Numbered from the stretch's first letter, positions 1-8,782 are shown. The stretch: 64,000 nucleotides of DNA from Candidatus Bacteroides merdigallinarum (GCA_019116285.1 DXBX01000089.1:1-64000); one strand, 5' to 3'. The notes: generated by a model not told the origin, from the letters alone. Made by a program: numbers and translations.

Positions 1-1410
1 ACTTTCCGTGAAGACGGCTACTCTCGTCTGATCAACAATCGTTGGGGCTTCTTCCCCGGTGTGTCTGCCGGCTGGATTTTCTCAGAGGAAAATTTCTATG
101 CACCTTTGCGCGACATCGTGAACTATGGTAAGTTGCGTGCCAGCTTTGGTGTGAACGGTAGTATCGACACAAACTATATCGGCATTTATACTTTGCATGG
201 TGCTTATGGTTCAGCCATGTATAATAGTGCTATTGGTTTCCGCTTGAGTACGTTGCCCAATCCGGACTTGCGTTGGGAAAAGACCCGTACAGCCGAAGTC
301 GGCCTTGACTTGGGCTTCTTGAACAACCGCTTCACGCTAGGCTTCACGTTCTATGACCGTGTGACTTCGGACAAATACGCCAGCATGCCGTTGCCGCCTA
401 CCAGCGGTTGGGATGCTATTACGAACAACAACGGTAAGTTCCGCAACCGGGGTATTGAAATCGATATTAATGCCAACATCTTAAAGATTAAGGATTTCAG
501 TTGGACATTGGGTGCCAACATTGCCTATAATAAGAACACGGTAGTGGAATTACCGGATAACGGCTTGCTCAACAACCGTCAGGGCGGTACAGAAATTTAC
601 ACGGGCAACGGGGATGAAACGATGTTCGTGGGCGGCCTGCAGGAAGGCCAGACTCCCTACAATGTGATTGTAGGCTACGGTGTGGATAGAATGGTACGTT
701 CGGAGGCCGACTTGGTGGATGGCTATTGCGACATCTCGCAGGGACAAGCTGTCTATTATGGTCCCAAGGGTCTTCAGAAGTTGCAGGATGCCGGCTGGAC
801 AGGCAACGCTTATGAGCTGGCTCCCGGTGACCTGATGTTCCAAGATATCAATGGTGATGGTATGATTGACTCTTACGACCGCAAGGTGATTGGCCACACC
901 ACGCCGAAGTGGAATGGCGGTTTCAACACGACGCTAAGTTGGAAAGGATTGTCGCTCTACCTGCGTACAGACTTCGGTTTGGGATTCGATACCTATGACG
1001 GTGTCCGCCAGTGGTTCAATGGTTGCGCTCAAGGTAACTACAATATGACTACCGATATTTGGGATTCCTGGACACCGGAGAACCCGGGTGCCAAGTATCC
1101 GCGCTATGACTATGCTGATCAGTTGGGTAAGAACAACTACGTCCGTACCTCCGAGTATTGGGTGACAAAAGGTAATTACCTGGCTCTTCGTGAGTTGCAA
1201 CTGTCCTATACGTTGCCAACGCGCATCTGCAACAAATTCCATTGCCAGGGCCTGACGGTATCCGTGACGGGTCAGAACCTGGGCTACTGGACCAGCAGTG
1301 CTAATCCCATACCGGATTATACCCAGTATACTAGTGGTGATACCGGTGGTAATGGTGGTACCTACGCACTGCCCCGCACCGTTCTTTTCGGACTCAATGT
1401 TACCTTCTAA
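1..1410 (+). CDS. SusC/RagA-type TonB-dependent outer-membrane receptor, C-terminal part
   Basis: The reading frame is open from base 1, so the gene starts before the window; the ORF-track start at 61 is only the first internal Met. About 469 residues of the beta-barrel are visible, rich in aromatic and Asn/Gly residues, with strand-like segments such as LRWEKTRTAEVGLDLGFLNN. It ends in GLNVTF, the terminal Phe typical of outer-membrane barrels. SusC proteins import glycans or other large nutrients across the outer membrane with TonB energy and a SusD lid. The SusD gene follows after 32 nt, so the two form one operon. The substrate cannot be read from this part. Confidence 0.93.
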   Translation, partial: TFREDGYSRLINNRWGFFPGVSAGWIFSEENFYAPLRDIVNYGKLRASFGVNGSIDTNYIGIYTLHGAYGSAMYNSAIGFRLSTLPNPDLRWEKTRTAEVGLDLGFLNNRFTLGFTFYDRVTSDKYASMPLPPTSGWDAITNNNGKFRNRGIEIDINANILKIKDFSWTLGANIAYNKNTVVELPDNGLLNNRQGGTEIYTGNGDETMFVGGLQEGQTPYNVIVGYGVDRMVRSEADLVDGYCDISQGQAVYYGPKGLQKLQDAGWTGNAYELAPGDLMFQDINGDGMIDSYDRKVIGHTTPKWNGGFNTTLSWKGLSLYLRTDFGLGFDTYDGVRQWFNGCAQGNYNMTTDIWDSWTPENPGAKYPRYDYADQLGKNNYVRTSEYWVTKGNYLALRELQLSYTLPTRICNKFHCQGLTVSVTGQNLGYWTSSANPIPDYTQYTSGDTGGNGGTYALPRTVLFGLNVTF

Positions 1411-1442
1411 ACTCTTGTCTCACTTAACAGAATTATACGACA

Positions 1443-3179
1443 ATGAAAAGAAATAAATTGTTTACATTTGCTTCCGCAGCCTTGATTTCGGCCGGCATGG
1501 GCTTGACATCCTGTTCGGACTGGCTGGACCTGTCGCCGATAGACTATTATGGCGCCAGCAATTTCTGGCAGACGGAAGACCAGGCTCTCGGTAATCTGAC
1601 AGCTGTGATGCAGCAGTTCCGCAATTCCTCATTCCAGACCTTGATACTGTATGGCGAAATGCGAGGTGGCGCTTACACCACGTTCGACAGTGGTTCCGAC
1701 GGTTCCAGCCTTTATCAGGGCTATTTGCGCACACAGAACTTGTCGCAGACCAATCCCGGCATTTCTAATTTCGGTGGTTATTGGCAGCAGATAGGAGCGT
1801 TGAACCTGTTCATCGCCAATGTGGAGAATGCAAATTACTTCTCCGATGAAGACACCAAGAACTATTGCCTGGGCATGGCCTATGGCATGCGTGCCTACTA
1901 TTATTTCGTGATGTACCGTGCCTATGGCGGAGTACCCCTGCGTCTGACTCCGGAGGTGGAAAACGGTAACTATGACCAAAGCTCTTTGTACATGGCGCGT
2001 GCCACGGCTTCTGAGACGATGACCCAGATTAAGTCGGACGTCAATCGTTCGTTGGAATACTTCGGTGACCAGACCTCTTTCAACTTCAATGGAAGCAGTT
2101 CCAACGCCAAGTACTATTGGTCTAAAGCAGCCAGTGAAATGTTGGCGGGCGAAGTCTATTTGTGGAATGCCAAGGTGGCTACCGGTGACCAACCGGCCAC
2201 GCGGGAAGACCTGACCGTGGCCAAGGAGCACTTTACCAATGTCACGGAAGATTTCGGTCTGGTCATGCAGGATGATTTTGCCGATGTGTTTAGTGCCAAC
2301 AACAAACAGAATTCGGAAATCATCTTTGCGGTGATGTATGATGAAAATGAGGCTACCAACGGTAATTTGCAGTATTACATGTACTCTACCAATTCCGGTT
2401 CTACAATTGGCGCAGGCTATGACAGCGACGGTAATTTGTGGGAGAACCCGACGATGATCTCGCAGACCCAGCACCGTTACCAATACGCTAATGCCTTGTG
2501 GTATCAGTTTGATGCTGCCGATACGCGCCGGGATACTACGTTTATTCCGTCGTGGCACGATCAGGCCGGTACGCAGTTGCGTGGAACATTCGTCACCAAG
2601 AACCTGGGCAGCATTTTGTCCACCACTGGTTATCACTGTTACAACGGCGACCAGCCGGTCTACCGCCTGCCGCTGGCTTACCTGTCATTGGCTGAGATTG
2701 CCAACATGGAGGGTGACAATGCATCGGTGGAATATTACGTGAACTTGGTTCGCGAGCGTGCGTATGGCGACAACTGGGACCGTACCGTGTATGGCTATAC
2801 CGCCGGTACCTTTGTGCAGAACGAGGTGGCCATCCTGCACGAGAAGGACAAGGAATTTGTGCAGGAAGGTCAGCGTTGGTATGATGTACGCCGCATGACC
2901 ATCGACCCGGCTTGCGGGGAGACGGATCATCTGGTGTTCCACGATGAAGGGCACATTGCCTATGGCCTGACTATCACGGAGAATATGAAGGAATTGAGCG
3001 ATGCACCTTGGGGTACGGATGCGGACAAGGGTCAGGAAGTACCGCCTGAAATTGTGGTAGAGCCTATTCTCCCGACAAACTTGGCCTATCGTGTCTTGTG
3101 GCCGCTCAGCACGTCTGACTTGAGCAATGACCCCGAACTGAAACAAACTCCAGGTTACGAAATGACTGATGAAGAATAA
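1443..3179 (+). CDS. SusD/RagB family nutrient-binding outer-membrane lipoprotein
   Basis: This 578-residue protein starts with a lipoprotein signal (lipobox LTSC, Cys24) followed by SDWLDLSP, the classic SusD amino terminus. The helical middle (ALNLFIANVENANYF, YGMRAYYYFVMYRAYGGVPL) matches the TPR-like SusD core. The late motif FVQEGQRWYDVRRM and the ending around RVLWPLSTSDLSNDPELKQTPGY are family hallmarks. It would sit on the cell surface as the lid of the SusC pore encoded just upstream and bind its ligand. A strong terminator follows, so the operon ends here. No glycosidase or regulator for this pair lies downstream. Confidence 0.95.
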   Translation: MKRNKLFTFASAALISAGMGLTSCSDWLDLSPIDYYGASNFWQTEDQALGNLTAVMQQFRNSSFQTLILYGEMRGGAYTTFDSGSDGSSLYQGYLRTQNLSQTNPGISNFGGYWQQIGALNLFIANVENANYFSDEDTKNYCLGMAYGMRAYYYFVMYRAYGGVPLRLTPEVENGNYDQSSLYMARATASETMTQIKSDVNRSLEYFGDQTSFNFNGSSSNAKYYWSKAASEMLAGEVYLWNAKVATGDQPATREDLTVAKEHFTNVTEDFGLVMQDDFADVFSANNKQNSEIIFAVMYDENEATNGNLQYYMYSTNSGSTIGAGYDSDGNLWENPTMISQTQHRYQYANALWYQFDAADTRRDTTFIPSWHDQAGTQLRGTFVTKNLGSILSTTGYHCYNGDQPVYRLPLAYLSLAEIANMEGDNASVEYYVNLVRERAYGDNWDRTVYGYTAGTFVQNEVAILHEKDKEFVQEGQRWYDVRRMTIDPACGETDHLVFHDEGHIAYGLTITENMKELSDAPWGTDADKGQEVPPEIVVEPILPTNLAYRVLWPLSTSDLSNDPELKQTPGYEMTDEE

Positions 3180-3231
3180 TGTGATTTTGATGTACTGATT
3201 TAAGTCCTAGCAGATTCTTTTTTGTATTTTT

Positions 3232-3278
3232 CTTCACGCTTGTCCCTGCTTTCTAGCAGGGCGGGCGTGAAGTTTTTT
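3232..3278 (+). terminator. Intrinsic terminator after the first SusC/SusD operon
   Basis: An outer stem CTTCACGC/GCGTGAAG encloses an inner stem CCCTGC/GCAGGG and is followed by a run of six T. It lies about 50 nt after the SusD stop and points in the SusD direction. Confidence 0.85.
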
Positions 3279-3322
3279 ACGATTTATACCGTTTGAATAG
3301 CTTCTTGAAGGTCGGATAAAGT

Positions 3323-3616
3323 TTAATCGTGTAGTTCATGCTTGAGTTCCTCCGCGGGTCTTCCTTTTAATTTTCCTGCCCGTATCAGCTTGATTTCTTC
3401 GCACACCTCGTTCAGGTCTTCTATCAGTTCGGCCTTGGTCTTGGGGCGGTAGGACTCGGCGTCTTCGGAGACGACAGACACGGTAGGTACCGGTGCTTTG
3501 TATTGTTGCGCCACCAGTTTCTTGACATACTTCAGCAGCTTCTTCATGCTGTTCTCGTCGTCGGCAATGTAGCTCAGTTCGCGGAAAAGCTCCGCATTCA
3601 GGTTCAAGGTGTTCAT
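3323..3616 (-). CDS. Small antitoxin-like hypothetical protein
   Basis: This is a 97-residue, charged, largely helical protein. Its amino-terminal half (LNAELFRELSYIADDENSMK) and basic/acidic second half resemble small Bacteroides proteins usually annotated as hypothetical or antitoxin-like. No toxin gene is adjacent, so if it is an antitoxin it is an orphan. A -7 element (TATCTTTG on the minus strand) lies about 30 nt before the ATG, which suggests its own transcript rather than read-through from copA. No catalytic motif or membrane segment is visible. Coding status is fairly likely; function is not known. Confidence 0.7.
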   Translation of the reverse strand: MNTLNLNAELFRELSYIADDENSMKKLLKYVKKLVAQQYKAPVPTVSVVSEDAESYRPKTKAELIEDLNEVCEEIKLIRAGKLKGRPAEELKHELHD

Positions 3617-3644
3617 ACTTACTCTCTATTATCAGTTATGGGGA

Positions 3645-3652
3645 CAAAGATA
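3645..3652 (-). promoter_or_regulatory. -7 element for the 97-aa gene
   Basis: The minus strand reads TATCTTTG, matching the Bacteroides -7 consensus TAnnTTTG. No clear TTTG box is visible upstream. Confidence 0.5.
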
Positions 3653-3654
3653 CG

Positions 3655-3696
3655 CAATAAAGCGCGGATTCCGAAGCATTGCCGTCGAAATCCGCG
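3655..3696 (-). terminator. Probable terminator after copA
   Basis: Arms CGCGGATT/AATCCGCG form a hairpin 13 nt beyond the copA stop on the minus strand. The tract after it (CTTTATTG) is only moderately T-rich. Confidence 0.55.
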
Positions 3697-3708
3697 TTTG
3701 CATCTACT

Positions 3709-6210
3709 TTACTCGCTCAGCCCGTATTCCCCTGCCTCTTCCGTCACCTGCTGTTGCAGCTCTTCCAACGTGTATTCCTTGCCGCTGAACTGCACCGTGG
3801 CTACGGGCGGGTCGAGGGTGACGGTGGCACTGACGCCTTCCAACTTGTTCAACGCTTTCTCTACGTGCATGCGGCAGTGGTTGCACATCATGCCGCTTAC
3901 TTTGAATTGCTTTTCCATTGTCTTCATTTCGATTTTAATAGGACTATCTGTTTTGATAGAGTTATCTATAAGTTCTTCATTAGTATCCGAGAGCCTCTTC
4001 CTCCGCAACCGCAGGCTGTTTGTCACCACGCTGACACTGCTGAACGCCATGGCTGCCCCGCCAATCATCGGATTGAGCAGGAAGCCGCAGACGGGGTAGA
4101 GCACGCCGGCGGCGACGGGCACACTGATAGTATTGTATATGAAGGCCCAGAAGAGGTTTTGCCGGATGGTGCGCACCGTCAGACGGGAAAGGCGCAGGGC
4201 TTCGGGTATCTTGCGCAGGTCGGAGGAGATGAGCGTCATCTTTGCCACGTCCATGGCAATGTCGCTGCCGCTGCCCATGGCAATGCTCAAATTTGCCTGT
4301 GCCAGGGCGGCACTGTCGTTGATGCCGTCGCCCACCATGGCCACCACCTTGCCCGCCTGTTGCAATTGATTGATATAAGCCGCCTTATCCTGGGGCAATA
4401 CGCCGGCGCGGTATTTCGCGATGCCTGCCTGGCGGGCAATGGCTCCGGCAGTGGCTTCATTGTCGCCCGTCAGCAGATGGATCTCTACGCCTTCGGCTTG
4501 CAGGGTGCGGATGGCCTCGACGGACGAAGGCTTGATGCGGTCGGCGATAGCGATGACAGCCAAGGCTTCTGTCTCGTTGGCAAACCAAACGACTGTCTGT
4601 GCTTCTGCTTCCCAAGCTGTGGCGGCCTCTTGCAGGGCGGGAGCGATGTGCTTGCCTTCCACCAAGTGGCGGTTGCCTGCATAGTAACACATATTATTAT
4701 AATAACCCTTCACGCCTTGTCCCGTCAGGCTTTCGAATCCGTCCACACGCAGTTCTTCATTATTCATTCTTAATTCTTCATTCAGCAGTATGGCTTCAGC
4801 CAGCGGATGCTCGGATTGCTTTTCTAGAGCTAACAGGATGGAGGCGGATGTATTGGCTCTTTCATCTGTCCAAAGGATGTGTTGCACGGTAGGATGCCCT
4901 TCGGTCACGGTGCCCGTCTTGTCCAGCACTACGGCATTGACCATCTTTGCGGTCTCCAGGCTCTCGGCGTCTTTAATCAAGATGCCCCGCTCGGCTCCTT
5001 TACCGATTCCTACCATGATGGCCGTAGGCGTAGCCAGTCCCAAGGCACAGGGACAGGCAATGATGAGCACCGTCACCAGGGCCAGCAAGCCGTGGGAGAA
5101 GCCTTCTGTGGGTGCGAGGAGTATCCAGAGAATGAACGAGAGCAGTGCGATGCCCATGATGGTCGGTACAAAGACGGCTGCCACCTTGTCCACCAGCTTC
5201 TGTATGGGAGCTTTGGAGCCTTGCGCATCCTGCACCAGGTGGATAATCTTCGCCAAGAGCGTATCCGTCCCCACTTTCTCCGCGCGGAAGCGGAAGCTGC
5301 CCTTCTGGTTGATGGTGCCGGCGTACACCTTGGTGTCCGGTCGCTTGGCCACAGGCACCGGTTCGCCGCTCAGCATACTCTCGTCCACGTAGGAGCTGCC
5401 TTCGGTCACCACACCGTCCACGGCGATGCGTTCGCCCGGCTTTACGACCAGGATATCATCCGGACGTATCTGTTCGATGCGCACTTCTTCTTCGTTGCCC
5501 GATGCGGAGAGACGGGTAACGGTCTTAGGCTGCAGCCCCATCAGTTTCTTGATGGCTTGCGAAGTATTGCCCTTGGCCCGCTCTTCCAGCAAGCGGCCCA
5601 ACAGGATGAAGGCGATGATGACGCTCGATGATTCGAAGTAGACGTGTGGTGTGATGCCTCGCGAGAGCCAGAAGTCGGGGAAGAACAGATTGAACATGCT
5701 GAACAGATAGGCCACGCCCGTACTGCCGGCCACCAGTGTATCCATGTTGGCCGAGCCGTGCTTCAGTTGCTTCCAGGCATTGCCAAAGAATGACCGCCCC
5801 AATCCAAAGACAACCGGCGTGGAAAGTGCCCAGGTGATCCAGCCTGCCCAAGACTGCTCCATGAAGCCCATGCCGATGACGGCGATGGGGATGGCCAGGA
5901 GAATGGTCCACGTGGTGCGTTGCTTCAGCGATTGGTATTTTTGGCGATGTGCTTCCTCTACCTCGTCCGCTGTATGTTCATCGTGTGTGATGAGGAGGTC
6001 ATACCCCGCTTCCTGTACAGCGTGTTGCAGGGACTCGGGTGAGGTTTGTGCCGGGTCATACTCCACCAGTGCCGTGGCGGCGGCGTAGTTGACGGAAGCC
6101 CGGCATACGCCCGGCTGCTTGTTCAGCGTCTTGTCTACGCGGGCAGCGCAGGCGGCGCAACTCATCCCCAGGATGGGGAAGGCCTCTTGTCGGTTAGTAG
6201 TCTTTTCCAT
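3709..6210 (-). CDS. copA: Cu(I)-exporting P1B-type ATPase with N- and C-terminal metal-binding domains
   Basis: This is an 833-residue heavy-metal pump. In order it shows an amino-terminal HMA domain (GMSCAAC), the actuator motif SGEP, the ion-binding membrane motif CPC (near residue 395), the phosphorylation site DKTGT (near 435), the SEHPLAEA motif and the hinge VGDGIND. The last membrane segments carry YN and MAFSS, as in Cu(I) pumps. Start: Met at 6210 (MEKTTN) has AAAGGA at RBS distance; the longer ORF-track start lacks one. Two oddities are described under findings: a repetitive NEELRMNNEELR insertion after the HP motif, and a second HMA domain (GMMCNHC) fused to the carboxyl end by a polar linker. 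Confidence 0.95.
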   Translation of the reverse strand: MEKTTNRQEAFPILGMSCAACAARVDKTLNKQPGVCRASVNYAAATALVEYDPAQTSPESLQHAVQEAGYDLLITHDEHTADEVEEAHRQKYQSLKQRTTWTILLAIPIAVIGMGFMEQSWAGWITWALSTPVVFGLGRSFFGNAWKQLKHGSANMDTLVAGSTGVAYLFSMFNLFFPDFWLSRGITPHVYFESSSVIIAFILLGRLLEERAKGNTSQAIKKLMGLQPKTVTRLSASGNEEEVRIEQIRPDDILVVKPGERIAVDGVVTEGSSYVDESMLSGEPVPVAKRPDTKVYAGTINQKGSFRFRAEKVGTDTLLAKIIHLVQDAQGSKAPIQKLVDKVAAVFVPTIMGIALLSFILWILLAPTEGFSHGLLALVTVLIIACPCALGLATPTAIMVGIGKGAERGILIKDAESLETAKMVNAVVLDKTGTVTEGHPTVQHILWTDERANTSASILLALEKQSEHPLAEAILLNEELRMNNEELRVDGFESLTGQGVKGYYNNMCYYAGNRHLVEGKHIAPALQEAATAWEAEAQTVVWFANETEALAVIAIADRIKPSSVEAIRTLQAEGVEIHLLTGDNEATAGAIARQAGIAKYRAGVLPQDKAAYINQLQQAGKVVAMVGDGINDSAALAQANLSIAMGSGSDIAMDVAKMTLISSDLRKIPEALRLSRLTVRTIRQNLFWAFIYNTISVPVAAGVLYPVCGFLLNPMIGGAAMAFSSVSVVTNSLRLRRKRLSDTNEELIDNSIKTDSPIKIEMKTMEKQFKVSGMMCNHCRMHVEKALNKLEGVSATVTLDPPVATVQFSGKEYTLEELQQQVTEEAGEYGLSE

Positions 6211-6240
6211 TTGCTTGATTCCTTTCATTCTTTTTGGAGG

Positions 6241-6248
6241 CAAAGGTA
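6241..6248 (-). promoter_or_regulatory. -7 element for copA
   Basis: The minus strand reads TACCTTTG, about 30 nt before the chosen copA start at 6210. It overlaps the longer ORF-track start region, which supports the shorter start. Confidence 0.55.
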
Positions 6249-6320
6249 AGCAGGAAAGGTGGAAGGAATGTTATAAGATTATGGGTAAGATTTATGGATT
6301 TCTGGGGGAAAAGAAGGCTT

Positions 6321-6419
6321 ATCCTCGAAAAAGTGTGGGCTTTCCTGATTTGAATCCTCGAAAAAGTGTGGGTTTTCTTGGTTTGAATCATCGAAAAAGT
6401 GTATTTTTGCCAAATAATA
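6321..6419 (+). repeat. Three tandem 33-bp repeats upstream of the DUF4143 ATPase
   Basis: Copies begin at 6321, 6354 and 6387, each starting ATCNTCGAAAAAGTGT. Copies 1 and 2 are nearly identical (4 differences in 33). Copy 3 keeps the first 16 bases and then changes to a promoter -7 element (TATTTTTG, 6402-6409). The array ends 15 nt before the ATPase start codon. Confidence 0.9.
6402..6409 (+). promoter_or_regulatory. -7 element for the DUF4143 ATPase, inside the third repeat
   Basis: TATTTTTG matches TAnnTTTG. A TTTG lies 16 nt upstream at 6382-6385, shorter than the usual 19-21 nt spacing. Confidence 0.55.
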
Positions 6420-6434
6420 AAAGATGTGAGGGCT

Positions 6435-7736
6435 ATGAAACGAAAGATATTCAAGGAATTATGTAGGTGGAAAGAAAGTGAATCCCGCAAGCCACTTGTC
6501 TTGTTGGGTGCCCGTCAGGTAGGGAAGACCTGGATTATGAAAGATTTCGGTCGGCAGGAGTATGAACGGGTGGCTTACGTGAACTGTGATGAGGAACCCC
6601 GTATGAAAGACCTATTGGCACTGGATTATGATTTGGATCGCATCCTGTTAGGTTTGCAGGCCATTACCGGAGTGAAGATTGAGGCAGGCAATACGTTGGT
6701 CATTCTGGATGAAATACAGGAAATTCCCCGGGGGTTACACTGCTTGAAGTATTTCTACGAGAATGCCCCTCAGTATCATGTGATGGTGGCAGGTTCCTTG
6801 TTGGGGGGTACGTTGGGCAGAGGGGAGAACTTTCCGGTAGGACAGGTGGATTTGTTGCACATGTATCCTATGAGTTTCTGCGAGTTTCTGGATGCTGTGG
6901 GGGATGAATCGTGGAATGAACTGCTACGTTCCGGCGACACCCGGCTCATTCATGGGATGGGGCCTAAATTCATAGACTTGCTTCGCCAATATTATTTTGT
7001 GGGTGGCATGCCCGAAGCCGTTGCCAGCTATGTGTCCCGCAAGGATTTGGCCGAAGTTAGGCGCGTGCAGTCGGCTATTTTGGAGGCCTACCGTAATGAC
7101 ATTTCCAAGCATACGACCGCACGCGAATCCATGCGTATCGGGCAGGTGCTTGATTCGTTGCCGTCCCAATTGGCCAAGGAAAACAAGAAATTCGTATATG
7201 GTGCCATTCGCAAGGGAGCGAGGGCGACCGATTTTGAACTGGCCATTCAGTGGCTGATGGATGCGGGGATTGTCTACAAAGTCAAGCGGGTTCGGGAAGT
7301 CCGTATGCCTTTGAAGTTTTATGAAGACTTGAGCGCTTTCAAGCTCTTTCTGCTGGATTGCGGTCTGTTGGCATGTATGGTAGAGGCTCCGGCCGGGCAG
7401 ATGCTGTTGGGCGGGGATGTGTTTGTGGAGTTCAAAGGGGCCTTTACCGAGCAGTTTGTTCTCCAGCAATTCAAGTCGCTCTCGTTGAATCCATATTATT
7501 GGAGCAGTGAAAAAACGTCTGCCGAGATTGATTTTGTCATTCAAAAAGGCGAGCGGGTCATACCTGTGGAGGTGAAGGCTGAAGAGAATGTCCGGTCCAA
7601 GTCTTTGTCCCAGTATATTAAAGACAATGAAGGATTGAAAGGTCTCCGGATTTCGATGCGTGGCTACATGGATCAAGGTTGGATGGAGAATATCCCGCTT
7701 TATGGCATTGAACCTTTCTTGGAGAGCCATCAATAG
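6435..7736 (+). CDS. AAA-type ATPase with DUF4143 domain
   Basis: This 433-residue protein has a Walker A loop (LLGARQVGKT, near residues 20-30), a Walker B strand ending LVILDEIQEI, and a carboxyl-terminal DUF4143 region. There, AEIDFVIQKGERVIPVEVKA resembles the core of PD-(D/E)xK nucleases. The family is common in Bacteroides and its cellular role is not established. Start: Met at 6435 follows GTGAGGG; the ORF-track start at 6399 lies inside the repeat array and before the presumed transcription start. It stands alone, convergent with the AraC gene downstream, and its only unusual context is the repeats on both sides. Confidence 0.88.
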   Translation: MKRKIFKELCRWKESESRKPLVLLGARQVGKTWIMKDFGRQEYERVAYVNCDEEPRMKDLLALDYDLDRILLGLQAITGVKIEAGNTLVILDEIQEIPRGLHCLKYFYENAPQYHVMVAGSLLGGTLGRGENFPVGQVDLLHMYPMSFCEFLDAVGDESWNELLRSGDTRLIHGMGPKFIDLLRQYYFVGGMPEAVASYVSRKDLAEVRRVQSAILEAYRNDISKHTTARESMRIGQVLDSLPSQLAKENKKFVYGAIRKGARATDFELAIQWLMDAGIVYKVKRVREVRMPLKFYEDLSAFKLFLLDCGLLACMVEAPAGQMLLGGDVFVEFKGAFTEQFVLQQFKSLSLNPYYWSSEKTSAEIDFVIQKGERVIPVEVKAEENVRSKSLSQYIKDNEGLKGLRISMRGYMDQGWMENIPLYGIEPFLESHQ

Positions 7737-7750
7737 ATCTTTGTCTGTCC

Positions 7751-7816
7751 CTTCAACTGAACACTGGGGGTAGTCTTCAACTGAACACTCGGACAGCTTT
7801 CAACTGATCACTTCGG
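7751..7816. repeat. Tandem array of a TTCA-AC-TGAA element, three units
   Basis: Three units with core TTCAACTGA at 7752, 7776 and 7799 (period 24 then 23 bp), each with the tiny inverted pair TTCA/TGAA (the third degenerate: TCA/TGA). The array fills the convergent gap between the ATPase and the AraC gene, where no GC-rich hairpin with a T-run is visible. Confidence 0.85.
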
Positions 7817-7834
7817 AAGCGTTCTATAACATTG

Positions 7835-8653
7835 TCAGCAGTCTTTTCTGTATTCCGATGGTGACAGCTTGATCCGCTTCTGTACGTACCGGCTGAAATA
7901 AGACACGGAAGAGAAATTCATCCGTTCTGCAATCTCGGTCAGCGAGAGCTCTTTCTGCCGGAGCAGACGAGTGATTTCCTGCATGGTGAAACGGTCAATC
8001 CAGTAAGTGGCAGGTTTCCCGCTAATCTTTTTACATATTTCCGACAGGTAATGCGGCGTGATGCAAAGGCGTGAAGCGTAAAATTCAAGATCACTGTTTC
8101 GGATATATTCACCGGCATACAGCAATTCTATGAATTTTCGTAGCAGGGAGGTGACGCGCTCAGATACTTGCAATTCTTTGTGACTGCGTGCATGAATATC
8201 GTAAAGGTCAAGAATGTGTGCGGTCAGCAGGCTGCCCAGTAATTCTTCCCGGAAAAAATGTTTATCCTCTTCCATGCGCATCCGAAGATATTGCAAGGCT
8301 GTTTCGCATATCCGGAAGTCTCGTTCGGACAATTGTATGACAGGATTCCGCAAGAGCGACAGATGCCCTATGATGCCATAGTTGCTGCGGATGGCAATCG
8401 AAGTGACAAATGCTTCCGAAAGAATCATCAGGATGCCTTGAAAATCATCCGATACCGAGAAGTCCGAAGCAAGTGTTGCATTGGGCAGAATCACATAATC
8501 ACCGGCAGAAATGTTATAATGGGTGTCCTGAAAGGTGAATCCCATATTGCCTTTTCTGCAAAGGATATGGATTATCCGTCCCACGTATCGCAAGGTATTA
8601 AAATCCTGCCATGTATCGGCAAAAATAATTCCGTCAAATTTCGTATCGCTCAT
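7835..8653 (-). CDS. AraC family transcriptional regulator
   Basis: This 272-residue protein has an amino-terminal cupin-like sensor region (GDYVILPNATLASDF, about residues 40-65) and a carboxyl-terminal AraC DNA-binding domain of two helix-turn-helix units (LTEIAERMNFSSVSYFSRYV near 240-260). It is divergent from two aldo/keto reductase genes, about 130 nt between start codons, and most likely controls them. The inducer cannot be read from sequence; proteins of this type in Bacteroidetes are often paired with oxidoreductase genes. The start ATG at 8653 is preceded by its own -7 element. Confidence 0.9.
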   Translation of the reverse strand: MSDTKFDGIIFADTWQDFNTLRYVGRIIHILCRKGNMGFTFQDTHYNISAGDYVILPNATLASDFSVSDDFQGILMILSEAFVTSIAIRSNYGIIGHLSLLRNPVIQLSERDFRICETALQYLRMRMEEDKHFFREELLGSLLTAHILDLYDIHARSHKELQVSERVTSLLRKFIELLYAGEYIRNSDLEFYASRLCITPHYLSEICKKISGKPATYWIDRFTMQEITRLLRQKELSLTEIAERMNFSSVSYFSRYVQKRIKLSPSEYRKDC

Positions 8654-8673
8654 CGTCTAAGTTTATTTTCTTG

Positions 8674-8681
8674 CAAAAATA
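8674..8681 (-). promoter_or_regulatory. -7 element for the AraC gene
   Basis: The minus strand reads TATTTTTG about 20 nt before the AraC start codon. Confidence 0.5.
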
Positions 8682-8747
8682 CGCAGAAACCACGAATAGT
8701 GAAAATAGTACCCCCAATTATGTAACAACAATACGACAGGTAACCCG

Positions 8748-8755
8748 TAACTTTG
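8748..8755 (+). promoter_or_regulatory. -7 element for the aldo/keto reductase pair
   Basis: TAACTTTG lies 27 nt before the ATG at 8783. The AraC operator would be expected between this and the divergent -7 at 8674-8681. Confidence 0.55.
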
Positions 8756-8782
8756 CATCAGTATTTAAAACTCAGAAAGAAT

